A stretch of DNA of 64,000 bases. It comes from Shimia biformata. Lineage in GTDB: Bacteria > Pseudomonadota > Alphaproteobacteria > Rhodobacterales > Rhodobacteraceae. Below, piece by piece: positions 53,322 through 62,300 of this stretch. The notes beneath the pieces were generated by a model. It made no database searches. It was not told the origin of the DNA and was given only the letters and a program-made list of their open reading frames with translations. The stretch covers positions 1,955,475-2,019,474 of the forward strand of contig NZ_JAFEJK010000001.1 of the NCBI RefSeq assembly GCF_016888515.1, in the 5' to 3' direction. The position numbers and the translations under genes were made by a program. How positions within the stretch are numbered: the stretch's first letter is position 1; each line of letters starts with the position of its first letter.

Positions 53322-54059
53322 ATGGCTGGCGGGACCGGATACGAGCCGCTCAATGTGCCGAAGCCCGTGGGCGCGGACATCTGGGTGATCGACGGCCCCG
53401 CCATCCGCTTTTATGGCCTGCCGTTTTCGACCCGCGCCACCGTGGTGCGGTTGAAGGGCGGCGGGTTGTGGGTGCATTCACCGACAAGGCTGACGGATGG
53501 GTTGCGCGCCGAGATCGACGCGCTGGGGCCGGTCCGCCATCTGATTGCGCCGAACTGGATTCACTACGCCTATGTCGCCGAATGGCACCGCGCCTACCCG
53601 GACGCGATCCGCTGGGCCGCGCCGGGGGTCAAGGAACGCGCCGCCAGCCGGGGCATGGACATGCGGTTCGACCATGTGTTTGGCCCGGATGTGGCACCGA
53701 ACTGGGCGGATCAGATTGCTTGGATGATCGTGCCGGGCAGCAAGGTCCACCGCGAGGCGGTGTTCTTTCACCACGCGTCAAAAACCCTGATCCTGACCGA
53801 CCTGATCGAGAATTTCGAGCCCGCGAAACTGCCGTGGTGGATGGCGCTGATCACCCGCGCCGCCGGGATCGCCGCGCCGAAGGGACGGATGCCACCCGAC
53901 ATGAAGGCAACCTTCGACAAGGCAGAACTGGCCGGGGCCGTACGGCAGATGATCGGCTGGGGGCCGGAGCGGGTGATCCTGTCTCATGGGGCATGGTTCG
54001 ACCGCGACGCAGTGCAGGAACTGGAGCGCGCCTTCCGGGGTGTTCTGGCGAAGGGCTGA
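53322..54059 (+). CDS. DUF4336 domain protein (metallo-hydrolase-like)
   Basis: A 245-residue soluble protein. The DUF4336 family is related to the metallo-beta-lactamase fold; here APNWIHYAYVAEWH, TLILTDLIENFEP and RVILSHGAWFDRD supply His/Asp residues in the right order for such a site, although the canonical HxHxDH is not present. It starts 2 bp after the secreted cyclophilin stop, so it is in the same transcript. Function unknown. Confidence 0.85.
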   Translation: MAGGTGYEPLNVPKPVGADIWVIDGPAIRFYGLPFSTRATVVRLKGGGLWVHSPTRLTDGLRAEIDALGPVRHLIAPNWIHYAYVAEWHRAYPDAIRWAAPGVKERAASRGMDMRFDHVFGPDVAPNWADQIAWMIVPGSKVHREAVFFHHASKTLILTDLIENFEPAKLPWWMALITRAAGIAAPKGRMPPDMKATFDKAELAGAVRQMIGWGPERVILSHGAWFDRDAVQELERAFRGVLAKG

Positions 54060-54187
54060 TGATTGAGGGTAGAGCCCGACCGCTTTGCGGCTTGAAATGC
54101 TTTGGTTTGATGGAGAATTGTAAGTCGCTGTCTCGAACTCGGGTGACCCAAGTCGAAATCAGGCAGTGGCGGGACGGACCTGACCTT

Positions 54188-54295
54188 GCCCGTGCCGCTT
54201 GCGGCACGGGCAGCGCCCGTCCGCCCCCATGGGCGGGCGCTTCACGCCCACCCGCGGTCGGGCGCTTCACGCCCACCCGCGGTCGGGCGCTGCCC
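54188..54295. repeat. Palindromic REP-like element with internal duplication
   Basis: In the 327-bp gene-free region 54060-54386, three palindromic arms are packed together: a perfect 11-bp hairpin GCCCGTGCCGC-TT-GCGGCACGGGC (54188-54211); a 12-bp long-range stem GGGCAGCGCCCG (54208-54219) with CGGGCGCTGCCC (54284-54295); and, inside it, two exact 25-bp copies of a GC-rich unit (54234-54258 and 54259-54283). This looks like an interspersed extragenic palindrome. The first ~128 bp of the gap (54060-54187) shows nothing I can name. Confidence 0.75.
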
Positions 54296-54386
54296 TCTGT
54301 CACATGTCACACGGTCTTGTGAGCTTGTTTTCCTAGGTTTCCGATGCAACTCACTGCACCATGCAAGAAACATGGGAGGCCCGAAG

Positions 54387-55352
54387 ATGTTCAAACGCCT
54401 TGTTCTTGCCGCAACCTTGGCCATCGCCACCCCCGCCAGCGCCAACCCGGACTTCTGGAAACACGAGTGGCCGCGCACTGATTTCAGCCGCACCAGTATC
54501 GAGAACTGGGTCGAGATCATGTCTGGCGGCCCGCCCAAGGACGGTATCCCCGCGCTTCGCGATCCGCAGTTCATCCGTGCCCATCAGGAAACCCGCATCG
54601 GCGACACCGAACCCGTTATCACGGTCGAGATCGACGGGGCCGAACCGCGTGCCTATCCGATCCGCTATCTGACCTGGCATGAGATCGTGAATGACACCGT
54701 GGGCGACATCCCCGTGGCGGTCACCTTCTGCCCCTTGTGCAATTCCGGCATCACCTTCGACCGCCGCGTCGCCGGGCGCATCCTGACGTTTGGTGTCTCG
54801 GGCAAGCTGCGGAACTCGGACATGGTGATGTATGACCGCGAAACCGAAAGCTGGTGGCAGCAGGCGATCGGGCAGGGCATCGTGGGCGAGATGACGGGGG
54901 TCACGCTGACCACCCTGCCAACGTGGATGGAGGGCTGGGCGCAGTTCAAGGCGCGTAACCCGGACGGGCTGGTGATGGCCGAACCCGCCTTCAATCGCCG
55001 ATATGGGATAAACCCCTACCGCCAGTATGACACATCGAAACGGCCGTTCCTTTACAGTGGCGAAATGCCGCCCCACGGTATCGCGCCGCTGGCGCGCGTG
55101 GTACGCGTCGGCGACCGGGCCTGGCCCCTGGAACGGCTGCGGGACGCAGAGGACCTGACCGAGGCCGGGGTGCGCATCACCTGGCAGCCGGGGCAGGCCT
55201 CGGCGCTGGATGCCGGAGAGATTTCGCAGGGGCGCGATGTCGGCTCGATCCGCGTGCGCGATGCGGGCGGGGCCGACATGCCCCATGACGTGATGTTCGC
55301 CTTCGCCTTCCACGCCTTCTGGCCCGATGGGACGTGGATGCTTGGGGAATAG
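54387..55352 (+). CDS. DUF3179 domain protein, secreted
   Basis: A 321-residue protein with a signal peptide (FKRLVLAATLAIATPASA) and a DUF3179 domain. Family hallmark: VAVTFCPLCNSGITFDR with a CxxC pair, then LTFGVSGKLRNSDMVMYDR, ESWWQQAIGQGIVGEM and NPYRQYD. The CxxC and buried polar residues suggest metal or redox chemistry in the periplasm, but no activity is established to my knowledge. ATG 54387 has GGGAGG upstream. Its stop codon lies inside a 14-bp tandem repeat. Confidence 0.88.
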   Translation: MFKRLVLAATLAIATPASANPDFWKHEWPRTDFSRTSIENWVEIMSGGPPKDGIPALRDPQFIRAHQETRIGDTEPVITVEIDGAEPRAYPIRYLTWHEIVNDTVGDIPVAVTFCPLCNSGITFDRRVAGRILTFGVSGKLRNSDMVMYDRETESWWQQAIGQGIVGEMTGVTLTTLPTWMEGWAQFKARNPDGLVMAEPAFNRRYGINPYRQYDTSKRPFLYSGEMPPHGIAPLARVVRVGDRAWPLERLRDAEDLTEAGVRITWQPGQASALDAGEISQGRDVGSIRVRDAGGADMPHDVMFAFAFHAFWPDGTWMLGE

Positions 55353-55395
55353 GAGTTGGGGAATAGGAGTTGGGGAATAGGAGTTGGGGAATAGG
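55342..55395. repeat. 14-bp tandem repeat, 3.9 copies
   Basis: The unit TTGGGGAATAGGAG is repeated at 55342, 55356 and 55370, with a 12-bp partial copy at 55384. The first copy contains the last codons and stop (GGG GAA TAG) of the DUF3179 gene, and the array runs up to the convergent small secreted-protein gene. Confidence 0.92.
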
Positions 55396-55396
55396 G

Positions 55397-55714
55397 TCAG
55401 TCGTAGAAGGTGTAGGACTCCATCTCGCACAGATCGACGCCAAAATCGTCAAGCCCGGTGCCATCTGCGAAATCGGCGCGGATGTCGTAGATGCAGGTCG
55501 ACAGCCCGTCCGCGATCAGCACGCCGATCTCGTATCCCGGTTGCAGCCGCGTCTCGCCCAGGAGGTTGTCCTGCCATTGGTTGGCAGAGGCCGGGCTGAC
55601 GGAAAACGCAACCAGATCGGCGCTGGAGTCATTGACCAGAAAGACCTCGATATCCTCGGCAAGGGCCGCGGTCGAGATCAGGGCAGCCGCCGCTGCGGTG
55701 GCCAGAAATTTCAT
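55397..55714 (-). CDS. Small secreted hypothetical protein
   Basis: A 105-residue protein with a signal peptide (FLATAAAAALISTAALA). The mature part reads like a small beta-sandwich (DIEVFLVNDSSADLVAFSVS, LLGETRLQPGYEIGVLIADG) with two cysteines (74 and 96) that could pair. Similar Rhodobacterales proteins are, as I recall, sometimes mis-labelled argininosuccinate lyase; nothing here supports a lyase. The C-terminus is SYTFYD. Function unknown. Confidence 0.8.
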   Translation of the reverse strand: MKFLATAAAAALISTAALAEDIEVFLVNDSSADLVAFSVSPASANQWQDNLLGETRLQPGYEIGVLIADGLSTCIYDIRADFADGTGLDDFGVDLCEMESYTFYD

Positions 55715-55863
55715 GTTTGGGAGTCCTGAAAAGGTGAAAGCGACTCTGAGTCCAGAGCCGCGCGACGCTTGCATGGCGCCGTGACAAAAGCAACAGAATT
55801 GCGCGTCACAGGGGGTGTATGGGCGGCTGCACCGGGACGGCACTTGGCGGCTGGCGGGCAAAG

Positions 55864-55895
55864 AAAAACACCGCCCGGCGCGAACCGGACGGTGT
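55864..55895 (-). terminator. Rho-independent terminator of bactofilin operon
   Basis: On the minus strand ACACCG-mismatch-CCGG / CCGG-CGGTGT (55868-55895) is followed by five T residues, 24 bp after the bactofilin stop. Confidence 0.85.
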
Positions 55896-55918
55896 TTCCT
55901 GTCCCCTTGGGGGAAATC

Positions 55919-56446
55919 TTACTTGGCCGGGGCCGCCGCGGGCTTGGGGGCCGGGGCCGCCGCTGCGGGTTTCGCCGCCGGTTTGCCCGAGGTCAGCGGA
56001 TCGTCCTGACGCTGGACCGAGCCTTCGAAATGGGCGCCGCTTTCGATCGCGATGGTCTTGTGGATGATGTCGCCTTCGACACGGGCGGTCGAGGTCAGAC
56101 GCACTTTCAGACCACGGACGCGACCCACGATGCGGCCATTGACGACCACGTCATCAGCAATCACTTCGCCCTTGATCGTGGCGGTTTCGCCCACGGTCAG
56201 CAGGTGGGCGCGGATGTCGCCTTCGACGGTGCCTTCGACCTGGATGTCACCGGTGGTCTTCAGGTTGCCGCTGATGTGCAGGTCAGCCGAAAGGACCGAT
56301 GCCGGCGGCTTGGGCTTGGGGGCCGATGCCTTGAACTCGCTCGACGCGGGCGCGGGCGGGACCGCGGGTTTTGCTTCGGGCGCCGCGGGTTTTGCGGTGT
56401 CAGCGGCCTTCGGCGCCGGGTCGTTGATCTTGCTCTTAGAAAACAT
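55919..56446 (-). CDS. Bactofilin (polymer-forming cytoskeletal protein)
   Basis: A 175-residue bactofilin. The central ~110 residues form the right-handed beta-helix built from short repeats (LHISGNLKTTGDIQVEGTVE, GEVIADDVVVNGRIVGRVRG, TARVEGDIIHKTIAIESGAH). Both termini are Ala/Pro/Lys-rich and disordered, as is typical. It polymerises at the inner face of the membrane and recruits peptidoglycan enzymes. It overlaps the upstream M23 peptidase gene by 11 bp, a pairing seen in other alphaproteobacteria. Confidence 0.93.
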   Translation of the reverse strand: MFSKSKINDPAPKAADTAKPAAPEAKPAVPPAPASSEFKASAPKPKPPASVLSADLHISGNLKTTGDIQVEGTVEGDIRAHLLTVGETATIKGEVIADDVVVNGRIVGRVRGLKVRLTSTARVEGDIIHKTIAIESGAHFEGSVQRQDDPLTSGKPAAKPAAAAPAPKPAAAPAK

Positions 56447-57743
56447 TGCTTCCAGCCTTTATGAATGTCATCGGGTTTTTGGCCCGGCCATTTACGCGCA
56501 CCTCATAGTGCAAATGGGTGCCGGTCGAGCGTCCAGAGTTGCCCATATCACCAATGTGGTCCCCGCGCGAGACCCTTTGCCCGACTTTTACGCGGATTTT
56601 TGCCAGATGCGCATAGCGGGTCTCGATGCCGAACTCGTGCTTGATCTTGATAAGACGGCCATAACCGGACTGCCAGTCGGCATGGATCACGACCCCGTCG
56701 GCGGTGGCGTGGATCGGGGTACCGTGGCGGGCTGCGAAATCGGCGCCGTTATGCGGGCGGCCCCAGCGGGTGCCAAAGCCCGAGGTGAAGCGATAGGCGC
56801 TTTTCAACGGGTGGGCGAAAGGGGCGGTTTCGGCGGCGATACGATAGACATTCAGCTTGTCCATCTCGCCCAGAAGGGCATTGGCGCGCTGCGCCTCTTC
56901 GGTCAGTTCGCCGCCCTTGGTCGAAAAGGTCACCGGCGTCAGCGGCCCGCCCTGACCGGAATAACCGCGCCGCACCTGGTTCAGAAGCGAGTCCGTATCA
57001 AGCCCGGCGGACTGGAACATCTTGGTCAGAGGTTCGACCGAGACGGTCATGGCATCTTCGAGCTGTCGGAAGATCTGGTTGTTCTTCTCGCGCATCAGCG
57101 CCATTTCAAGTTCGATCTCCTCGGCCTCGCGGATGGCGTCCAGCGCCTGGGCTTCGATGGCGTCGCGTTCACGCGCGGTTTCGGTCAGCGCGGCGGTCAG
57201 CATGTCGACAAGGCTGCTGGCCTGTGGACCGCTTTCCGCAGTCATGGTGCCGTCGGCTTCCGATTTCAGCGCCGCCAGTTCCTTTACCGCCGCTTCACGT
57301 TCGCGCATGGTGCGGCGCAGGGTGGTCTGGATCACCTCGATCCCGGTTTCCATTTCCTGCCGCCGCACTTCCGACGCCAGAAGCTGGGTCTGCATCTCGG
57401 AAATCTGCTTGAGCGCGGCGTTGAACCGGTCCTGCGCGGCCAGCGCCTCGGCGGTGCGGGCGTCGCGTTCGGCGGACATCTCGTTCAGGCGCAGCTCATA
57501 GGTCTGCTGGTCGCGGCGGGCCTGTTCGCGGAAGTTGCCGGAGCCGATCGAGTCCATCAGGATGATCGCGGTGGCGATGATGGTCCAGGCGATGATCAGC
57601 GTGGTGCCGAAAAAGGCAAAAAGCTGGGTTTCGGGGCGCAGTCGGATAAAGCGCGTGTCGCTGTCGGACCTGAGGAACAACCGGCGTTCCGGGAAATAAT
57701 GCTCAAGAAGAGCATGCACCTTGATCGCAAGCCGTGTTCTCAC
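56436..57743 (-). CDS. M23 metallopeptidase with N-terminal coiled coil (DUF5930)
   Basis: A 435-residue inner-membrane-anchored murein endopeptidase. A cytoplasmic N-terminus and one helix (FFGTTLIIAWTIIATAIIL, about residues 45-65) lead into a long coiled coil (about 70-260), followed by an M23 domain with FGTRWGRPHNGADF (His and Asp zinc ligands) and GTHLHYEVRVNG (HxH). All metal ligands are present, so it should be active. It is coupled to bactofilin by an 11-bp overlap, suggesting localised cell-wall remodelling for shape. Confidence 0.92.
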   Translation of the reverse strand: MRTRLAIKVHALLEHYFPERRLFLRSDSDTRFIRLRPETQLFAFFGTTLIIAWTIIATAIILMDSIGSGNFREQARRDQQTYELRLNEMSAERDARTAEALAAQDRFNAALKQISEMQTQLLASEVRRQEMETGIEVIQTTLRRTMREREAAVKELAALKSEADGTMTAESGPQASSLVDMLTAALTETARERDAIEAQALDAIREAEEIELEMALMREKNNQIFRQLEDAMTVSVEPLTKMFQSAGLDTDSLLNQVRRGYSGQGGPLTPVTFSTKGGELTEEAQRANALLGEMDKLNVYRIAAETAPFAHPLKSAYRFTSGFGTRWGRPHNGADFAARHGTPIHATADGVVIHADWQSGYGRLIKIKHEFGIETRYAHLAKIRVKVGQRVSRGDHIGDMGNSGRSTGTHLHYEVRVNGRAKNPMTFIKAGSNVF

Positions 57744-57907
57744 CGCGTCTATCCCTTGTCATCCCCACAAACCGGGCGCCGCCTTCTGTCGGGCGGTCGC
57801 TACCCGGCAAGTTCTTAACCAGACGGTGACGTTCGGGCAAGGCTTTTGGGCGCGGGCGTCGGCGTGGTGCGCGCTCAAGTCGCTGATTTGCGCGGATGAT
57901 CGCCGAT

Positions 57908-58729
57908 CTATCGCTGTCCTGCGGGGGTGCCCTCGGCAAGCGGCCAGTAGAAATCCGGCGGCAGTCCGGCCTCGGCGCGTTTTTCCTCGTTGAACGGCGG
58001 TTTCAGGGCGCCGTGGAAATATTTGCGCACCAGCTGGTGGAACACTTCCTTGGGGTCGAGGTCATGGCGGCCACAGAGGAAGTGGAACCATTTTGACCCA
58101 TAGGCGACATGGCTGACTTCTTCGGCATAGATCACCTTCAGCGCGGCGACGGACAAATCCTCGCCCGCTTTTTCAAAGATCTCGATCATGCCCGGCGTCA
58201 CATCCAGCCCGCGCGCCTCAAGCACCATCGGCACTACCGCAAGACGGCCCATGAAATCGTCCACCGTGTCCTCGGCAGCGCGCCACATGCCGGCATGGGC
58301 GGGCAGGGCGCCGTAATGACTGCCCATCCGTTCAAGGCAGTCACAGACAAGGTTGAAATGGCCTGCTTCCTCGGCCGCCGCCTTGACCCAGTCGTCGTAA
58401 AAGCCCAGCGGCATGTTCACATCGGCAAACCGCGCCACGATGTCCCAATGCAAGTCCACCGCGTTCAGTTCGATATGCGCAACCGCGTGCAACAGCGCGA
58501 TCCGCCCCGCCGGGCTGCCGGGTTTGCGTTTCGGCACGTCGCGCGGGTCCAGCAGGTCGGGTTTTTCCGGCCGCGACGGGCGCAGCGGTGGCTCGGCATG
58601 ACCGATAGGCAACGCCTCACCCGCGTCCCGCGCAGCGAACCACGTGGCGGCATGGGCCTTGGCCAGCGCGGTCTTTTTGCGGCCATCGGCGGTGGTCAGC
58701 ACCTCGACCGCCATTTGCGAAAGCGTCAT
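57908..58729 (-). CDS. DUF455 ferritin-like protein
   Basis: A 273-residue helical protein of the DUF455 family, with a ferritin-like di-iron fold. Candidate iron ligands: AHIELNAVDLHWD (E, H), AAAEEAGHFNLV (ExxH) and YAEEVSHVAYG (ExxH). Related proteins include tRNA-modifying MiaE-like oxygenases, but the substrate is unknown. Starts 2 bp after the bcp stop on the same strand, so the pair is cotranscribed. The 164-bp gap downstream (57744-57907) holds the M23 promoter. Confidence 0.87.
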   Translation of the reverse strand: MTLSQMAVEVLTTADGRKKTALAKAHAATWFAARDAGEALPIGHAEPPLRPSRPEKPDLLDPRDVPKRKPGSPAGRIALLHAVAHIELNAVDLHWDIVARFADVNMPLGFYDDWVKAAAEEAGHFNLVCDCLERMGSHYGALPAHAGMWRAAEDTVDDFMGRLAVVPMVLEARGLDVTPGMIEIFEKAGEDLSVAALKVIYAEEVSHVAYGSKWFHFLCGRHDLDPKEVFHQLVRKYFHGALKPPFNEEKRAEAGLPPDFYWPLAEGTPAGQR

Positions 58730-58731
58730 CG

Positions 58732-59184
58732 TCACAGTGATTTCACCGCGTCCAGCACCTCGTCCACGTGACCGGGCACTTTCACCTTGCGCCATTCGCG
58801 CGCGATATTGCCCTCGGCGTCGATCAGGAAGGTCGAGCGCACGATGCCCCAGAACGTCTTGCCGTACATCTTCTTTTCCTGCCACACGCCATAACGCTCG
58901 CAGGCGTCGCTGTCGGCATCCGACAGAAGCGGCACGGTCAGGGATTGCTTGTCGCGGAACCGGCTGTGGGCGGCCAGGCTGTCCTTGGAAATGCCAAAGA
59001 CCTTCACCCCGGCATCCTCGAACGCGGCGCGGGCCTCGGAAAAGCCGATCGCCTCTTTCGTGCAACCGGGCGTGTTGTCCTTGGGATAGAAAAACAGCAC
59101 CACCGGCGCGCCTTTCAGCGCGCTCAGGGTCACAGTTTCGCCCTCGTCCGAAGGTAAGGAGAAGTCAGGGGCCGGTTCGGTCAT
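58732..59184 (-). CDS. bcp: Thiol peroxidase / peroxiredoxin, Bcp type
   Basis: A 150-residue AhpC/TSA-family peroxiredoxin that reduces peroxides. The peroxidatic Cys41 is in NTPGCTKEAIGF. In many Bcp proteins a resolving Cys sits five residues later, but here that position is Ile46, so it is either 1-Cys or uses Cys95 (SDACERYGV). YPKDN and PLLSDAD are family-typical. It is followed without a gap by the DUF455 gene. Confidence 0.92.
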   Translation of the reverse strand: MTEPAPDFSLPSDEGETVTLSALKGAPVVLFFYPKDNTPGCTKEAIGFSEARAAFEDAGVKVFGISKDSLAAHSRFRDKQSLTVPLLSDADSDACERYGVWQEKKMYGKTFWGIVRSTFLIDAEGNIAREWRKVKVPGHVDEVLDAVKSL

Positions 59185-59274
59185 GCAGCGTGTTCCTTTG
59201 TTCTGGCCTTTGTTCGCGTCTCGGTTGGGTATATTCTAGGGCGCGGCAGGCAACAACCAAGCTCAGGCGACCAA

Positions 59275-59292
59275 GAAGGATCCACAAGGATT
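59275..59292 (+). promoter_or_regulatory. Shine-Dalgarno and probable ATT start of the YhdP-like gene
   Basis: GAAGGA (59275-59280) is 9 nt upstream of ATT at 59290. Translation from it would give (M)SQEGQTDTTPDTRPKPQ leading through RNRR to the membrane helix. No ATG or GTG exists in frame between 59161 and 59356; the first conventional start is TTG 59356, which would remove the basic residues that precede the helix. Confidence 0.45.
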
Positions 59293-59355
59293 TCGCAGGA
59301 AGGTCAGACAGATACGACGCCCGACACGCGTCCCAAACCCCAGCGTAACAGGCGT

Positions 59356-62300
59356 TTGGGGCTGCTGCCGCTGATTTCGGCGGCGCTGGTGGGCTGCGTG
59401 GTTTTTGTCCTTGGGGTGGCGATCTCGGGGCGGCCGATTGTACTGCCGGACTGGGCGCGGGACAGGGTGTCGCGCGTGCTGGCCGAGCAATCGCCGCATT
59501 ACGACATTGATTTCGGCAAAGTTTCGCTTGTGTTCGAGGACGGGTTTCACCCGCGTTTACAGGTGCAGAACGTCGCCGTTGGCGATGTCGAAACCGGGGT
59601 CAGCCTTGAGCTGGCCGAGATCGACACCACCCTCAGCCTGGGCGAGCTTGCGTCGGGCCGTGTTGCGCCCCGGTCGCTGTCGCTGGTCGGCGCGACGCTG
59701 ACCCTCAGACGCGAGGCGGATGGCAGTTTCAACCTGGCCTTTGGCGAGGGCGGCGGGCTGACCGGAAACGTCTCGGGGCTGGGCGATGTCGGGTCGCTGG
59801 TCGAACGCCTGTTCAAGCGCCCGGAACTGGCACAGGTCAGCCGGATCGAGGCCCATGCGGTGTCGTTGCGCTATGACGACGTGCGCGCCGGGCAGGGCTG
59901 GACCATCGACGGCGCCGAGATGCGGCTGGACCGCGACGACACCGGCGCGCGTCTTGGCGCAAGCCTGTCGCTTCTGGGCGGGCGCGACTATGCCAGCCAG
60001 ATGGAGGTCAGCCTGGAAACCAGCTTTACCTCGCAGGCGGCGGCGCTTGGGTTCACCTTCACCGACATGCCCTCCGAGGACATCGCCCTGCAATCGCCGG
60101 CGCTGGCCTGGCTGGGGGTGATCCGCGCTCCGATTTCCGGCGCGGTCCGGGTCGAAGCGGGTGAGGATGGCGCCTTGCTGCCGATGAACGCAACCCTGCA
60201 GATTGCCGAAGGTGTCCTGCGTCCGAACGAGGCCACGCGCCCGGTTCCGTTCCAGTCGGGCCGCGCCTATCTGCGCTATGACCCGACCAGCGCCATCGTC
60301 ACCTTTCAGGAAGTGTCGGTCGAAAGCGAATGGGTCACGGCGACCGGCCAGGGGCGGCTGATCCTGAAGGGCGACAACAGCGCTGAAGGGCCGGTTCTGG
60401 GCAACGAGATGCTGGGCCAGTTCACGATCACCCATGTCACCGCCAATCCGCTGGACCTCTATGCCGAGCCGCTGACGATCGAGGAAACCTTTGCCGACCT
60501 GCGCCTGCGACTTGATCCGTTCGAGGTCACGCTGGGGCAGCTGGTGGTGCGCGACCGGGGGCATCTTGCGCGGTTCGACGGACGGCTCTGGGCGGGCGAG
60601 GCGGGCTGGGAACTGGCGCTGTTTGGCGCGATGGATCGGCTGGACCCGAAGTGGCTGGTCAGTGTCTGGCCGGAAAACGCCAAGGGTAAGACCCGCAAGT
60701 GGATTGACGAGAATATCCTTGGCGGATGGGCTGAGAACCTGCATGCCGCGCTGCATCTCGTCCCCGGCAAGCGGCCCGATCTCTACGTGGATTTCGGGTT
60801 CCACGACGCGGATGTGAAATTCGCCAAGACCCTGCCCCCTGCCGAAAACGCGGTTGGCTATGCCACGCTGATGGACAACAGGTTTTCGGTCTATGTCGAG
60901 AAGGGAACGGTTCTGGCCGATGCCGGCGGGCGGGTCGATGCCACCGGCACCGTGTTCGAGATCCTTGATACCCGCATCAAGAAACACCCGCCGGCGCGGG
61001 TCGGGTTGAAGGCGAAGGGCTCGATCACGGCGGGACTGTCGCTGTTGGACCGCGAACCCCTCAGCCTGATGACCAAGAACGATCTTCCGGTCACGCTGGC
61101 GGATGGCCGCGCCGAGGCGTCGGGCGAATTGCGCTTCAACCTGCGGCCAAAGCTTGAGCCCGGTGAGTTGAAATTCGACGTTGCCGCCAATCTTTCGGGG
61201 GTGCGCACCGGCCATTTCGTGCGGGACAAGGTGATCGCGTCCTCGGCGCTGAAAGTGCGCGCCACCAATGACGGTGTGCGGATCGGCGGGCGCGGGCGGC
61301 TGGGCGAACTGCCGTTCAACGCCGCGTGGCAGCAGTTGAGCGGACCCGAGAACAAGGGCAAGAGCCATGTCTCGGGCACCGTCCGGTTCAGCGAAAACAG
61401 CCTGCGCGACCTTGGGATCGAACTGCCCGGTGGCTGGATCGGCGGCGAGGGGCAGGGCCAGATGGAGATCCGGCTGGAAAAGGGCGAGGCAAGCCGTTTC
61501 ACGCTGACCTCGGACCTTGCCGGGCTGGACCTGACGATCCCGCCGCTGGGCTGGCGCAAGGGGCCGGATCAGCGGGGCCGGCTGAAGGTCGAGGGCTGGC
61601 TTGGCGACACGCCCGTTGTTGACCGGCTGGAACTGGACGGGCAGGGCCTTGAGGCGCGCGGACGGGTCACGCTGGCGCGGGAAGGCGGGTTGAAACTGGC
61701 CAGTTTCGATCGCGTGCGGCTGGGCAACTGGCTGGATGTCCAGGCGGAACTGCGCGGACAGGGGCCGGGTGTCCCGCCGCAACTGGTGGTGCAGGGCGGC
61801 AAGCTGGACATGCGCGGCATGCCCGCGCGCACGGCAGGCGAGACCACGGGCGGGGCGACCGGGGGACCGATCCGCGCCCGGCTTGAACAGGTGCAGATTT
61901 CGGACGGGATTGCGCTGCGGTCGTTTTCAGGAGAGTTCACTGACGGCGGACGCAACGGTGTCTTCATCGGCCGCGTCAACGGCGGACCGTCGGTCACCGG
62001 GGCCATGACCTCGGTCGGCAACCGCAGTGCGTTCCGAATCAAATCCGACGATGCGGGCGCGGTTTTTGCCGCCGCCGGATTGCTGAAATCGGCGCGCGGC
62101 GGGGTGATGGACCTGACGCTTCTGCCGCATGGCGCGGGCAGTTATGACGGCGAATTGAAGGTCACCAACACGCGCGTCCGCGAGGCCCCGGCCATTGCCG
62201 AGTTGCTGAACGCGATCAGTGTCGTCGGCCTTCTGGAACAGATGAACGGGCAGGGGATCGCGTTCAACGATGTCTATGCCCGGTTCCGCATGTCCCCGGA

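Noticed and set aside
59557-61782. A 741-codon open frame antisense to the YhdP-like gene, and similar long antisense frames at 2813-5089 and 15545-17047
   Set aside because: High GC keeps stop codons rare in the antisense frame. These have His/Gln/Arg-rich nonsense composition, no ribosome site and lie wholly opposite well-recognised genes.
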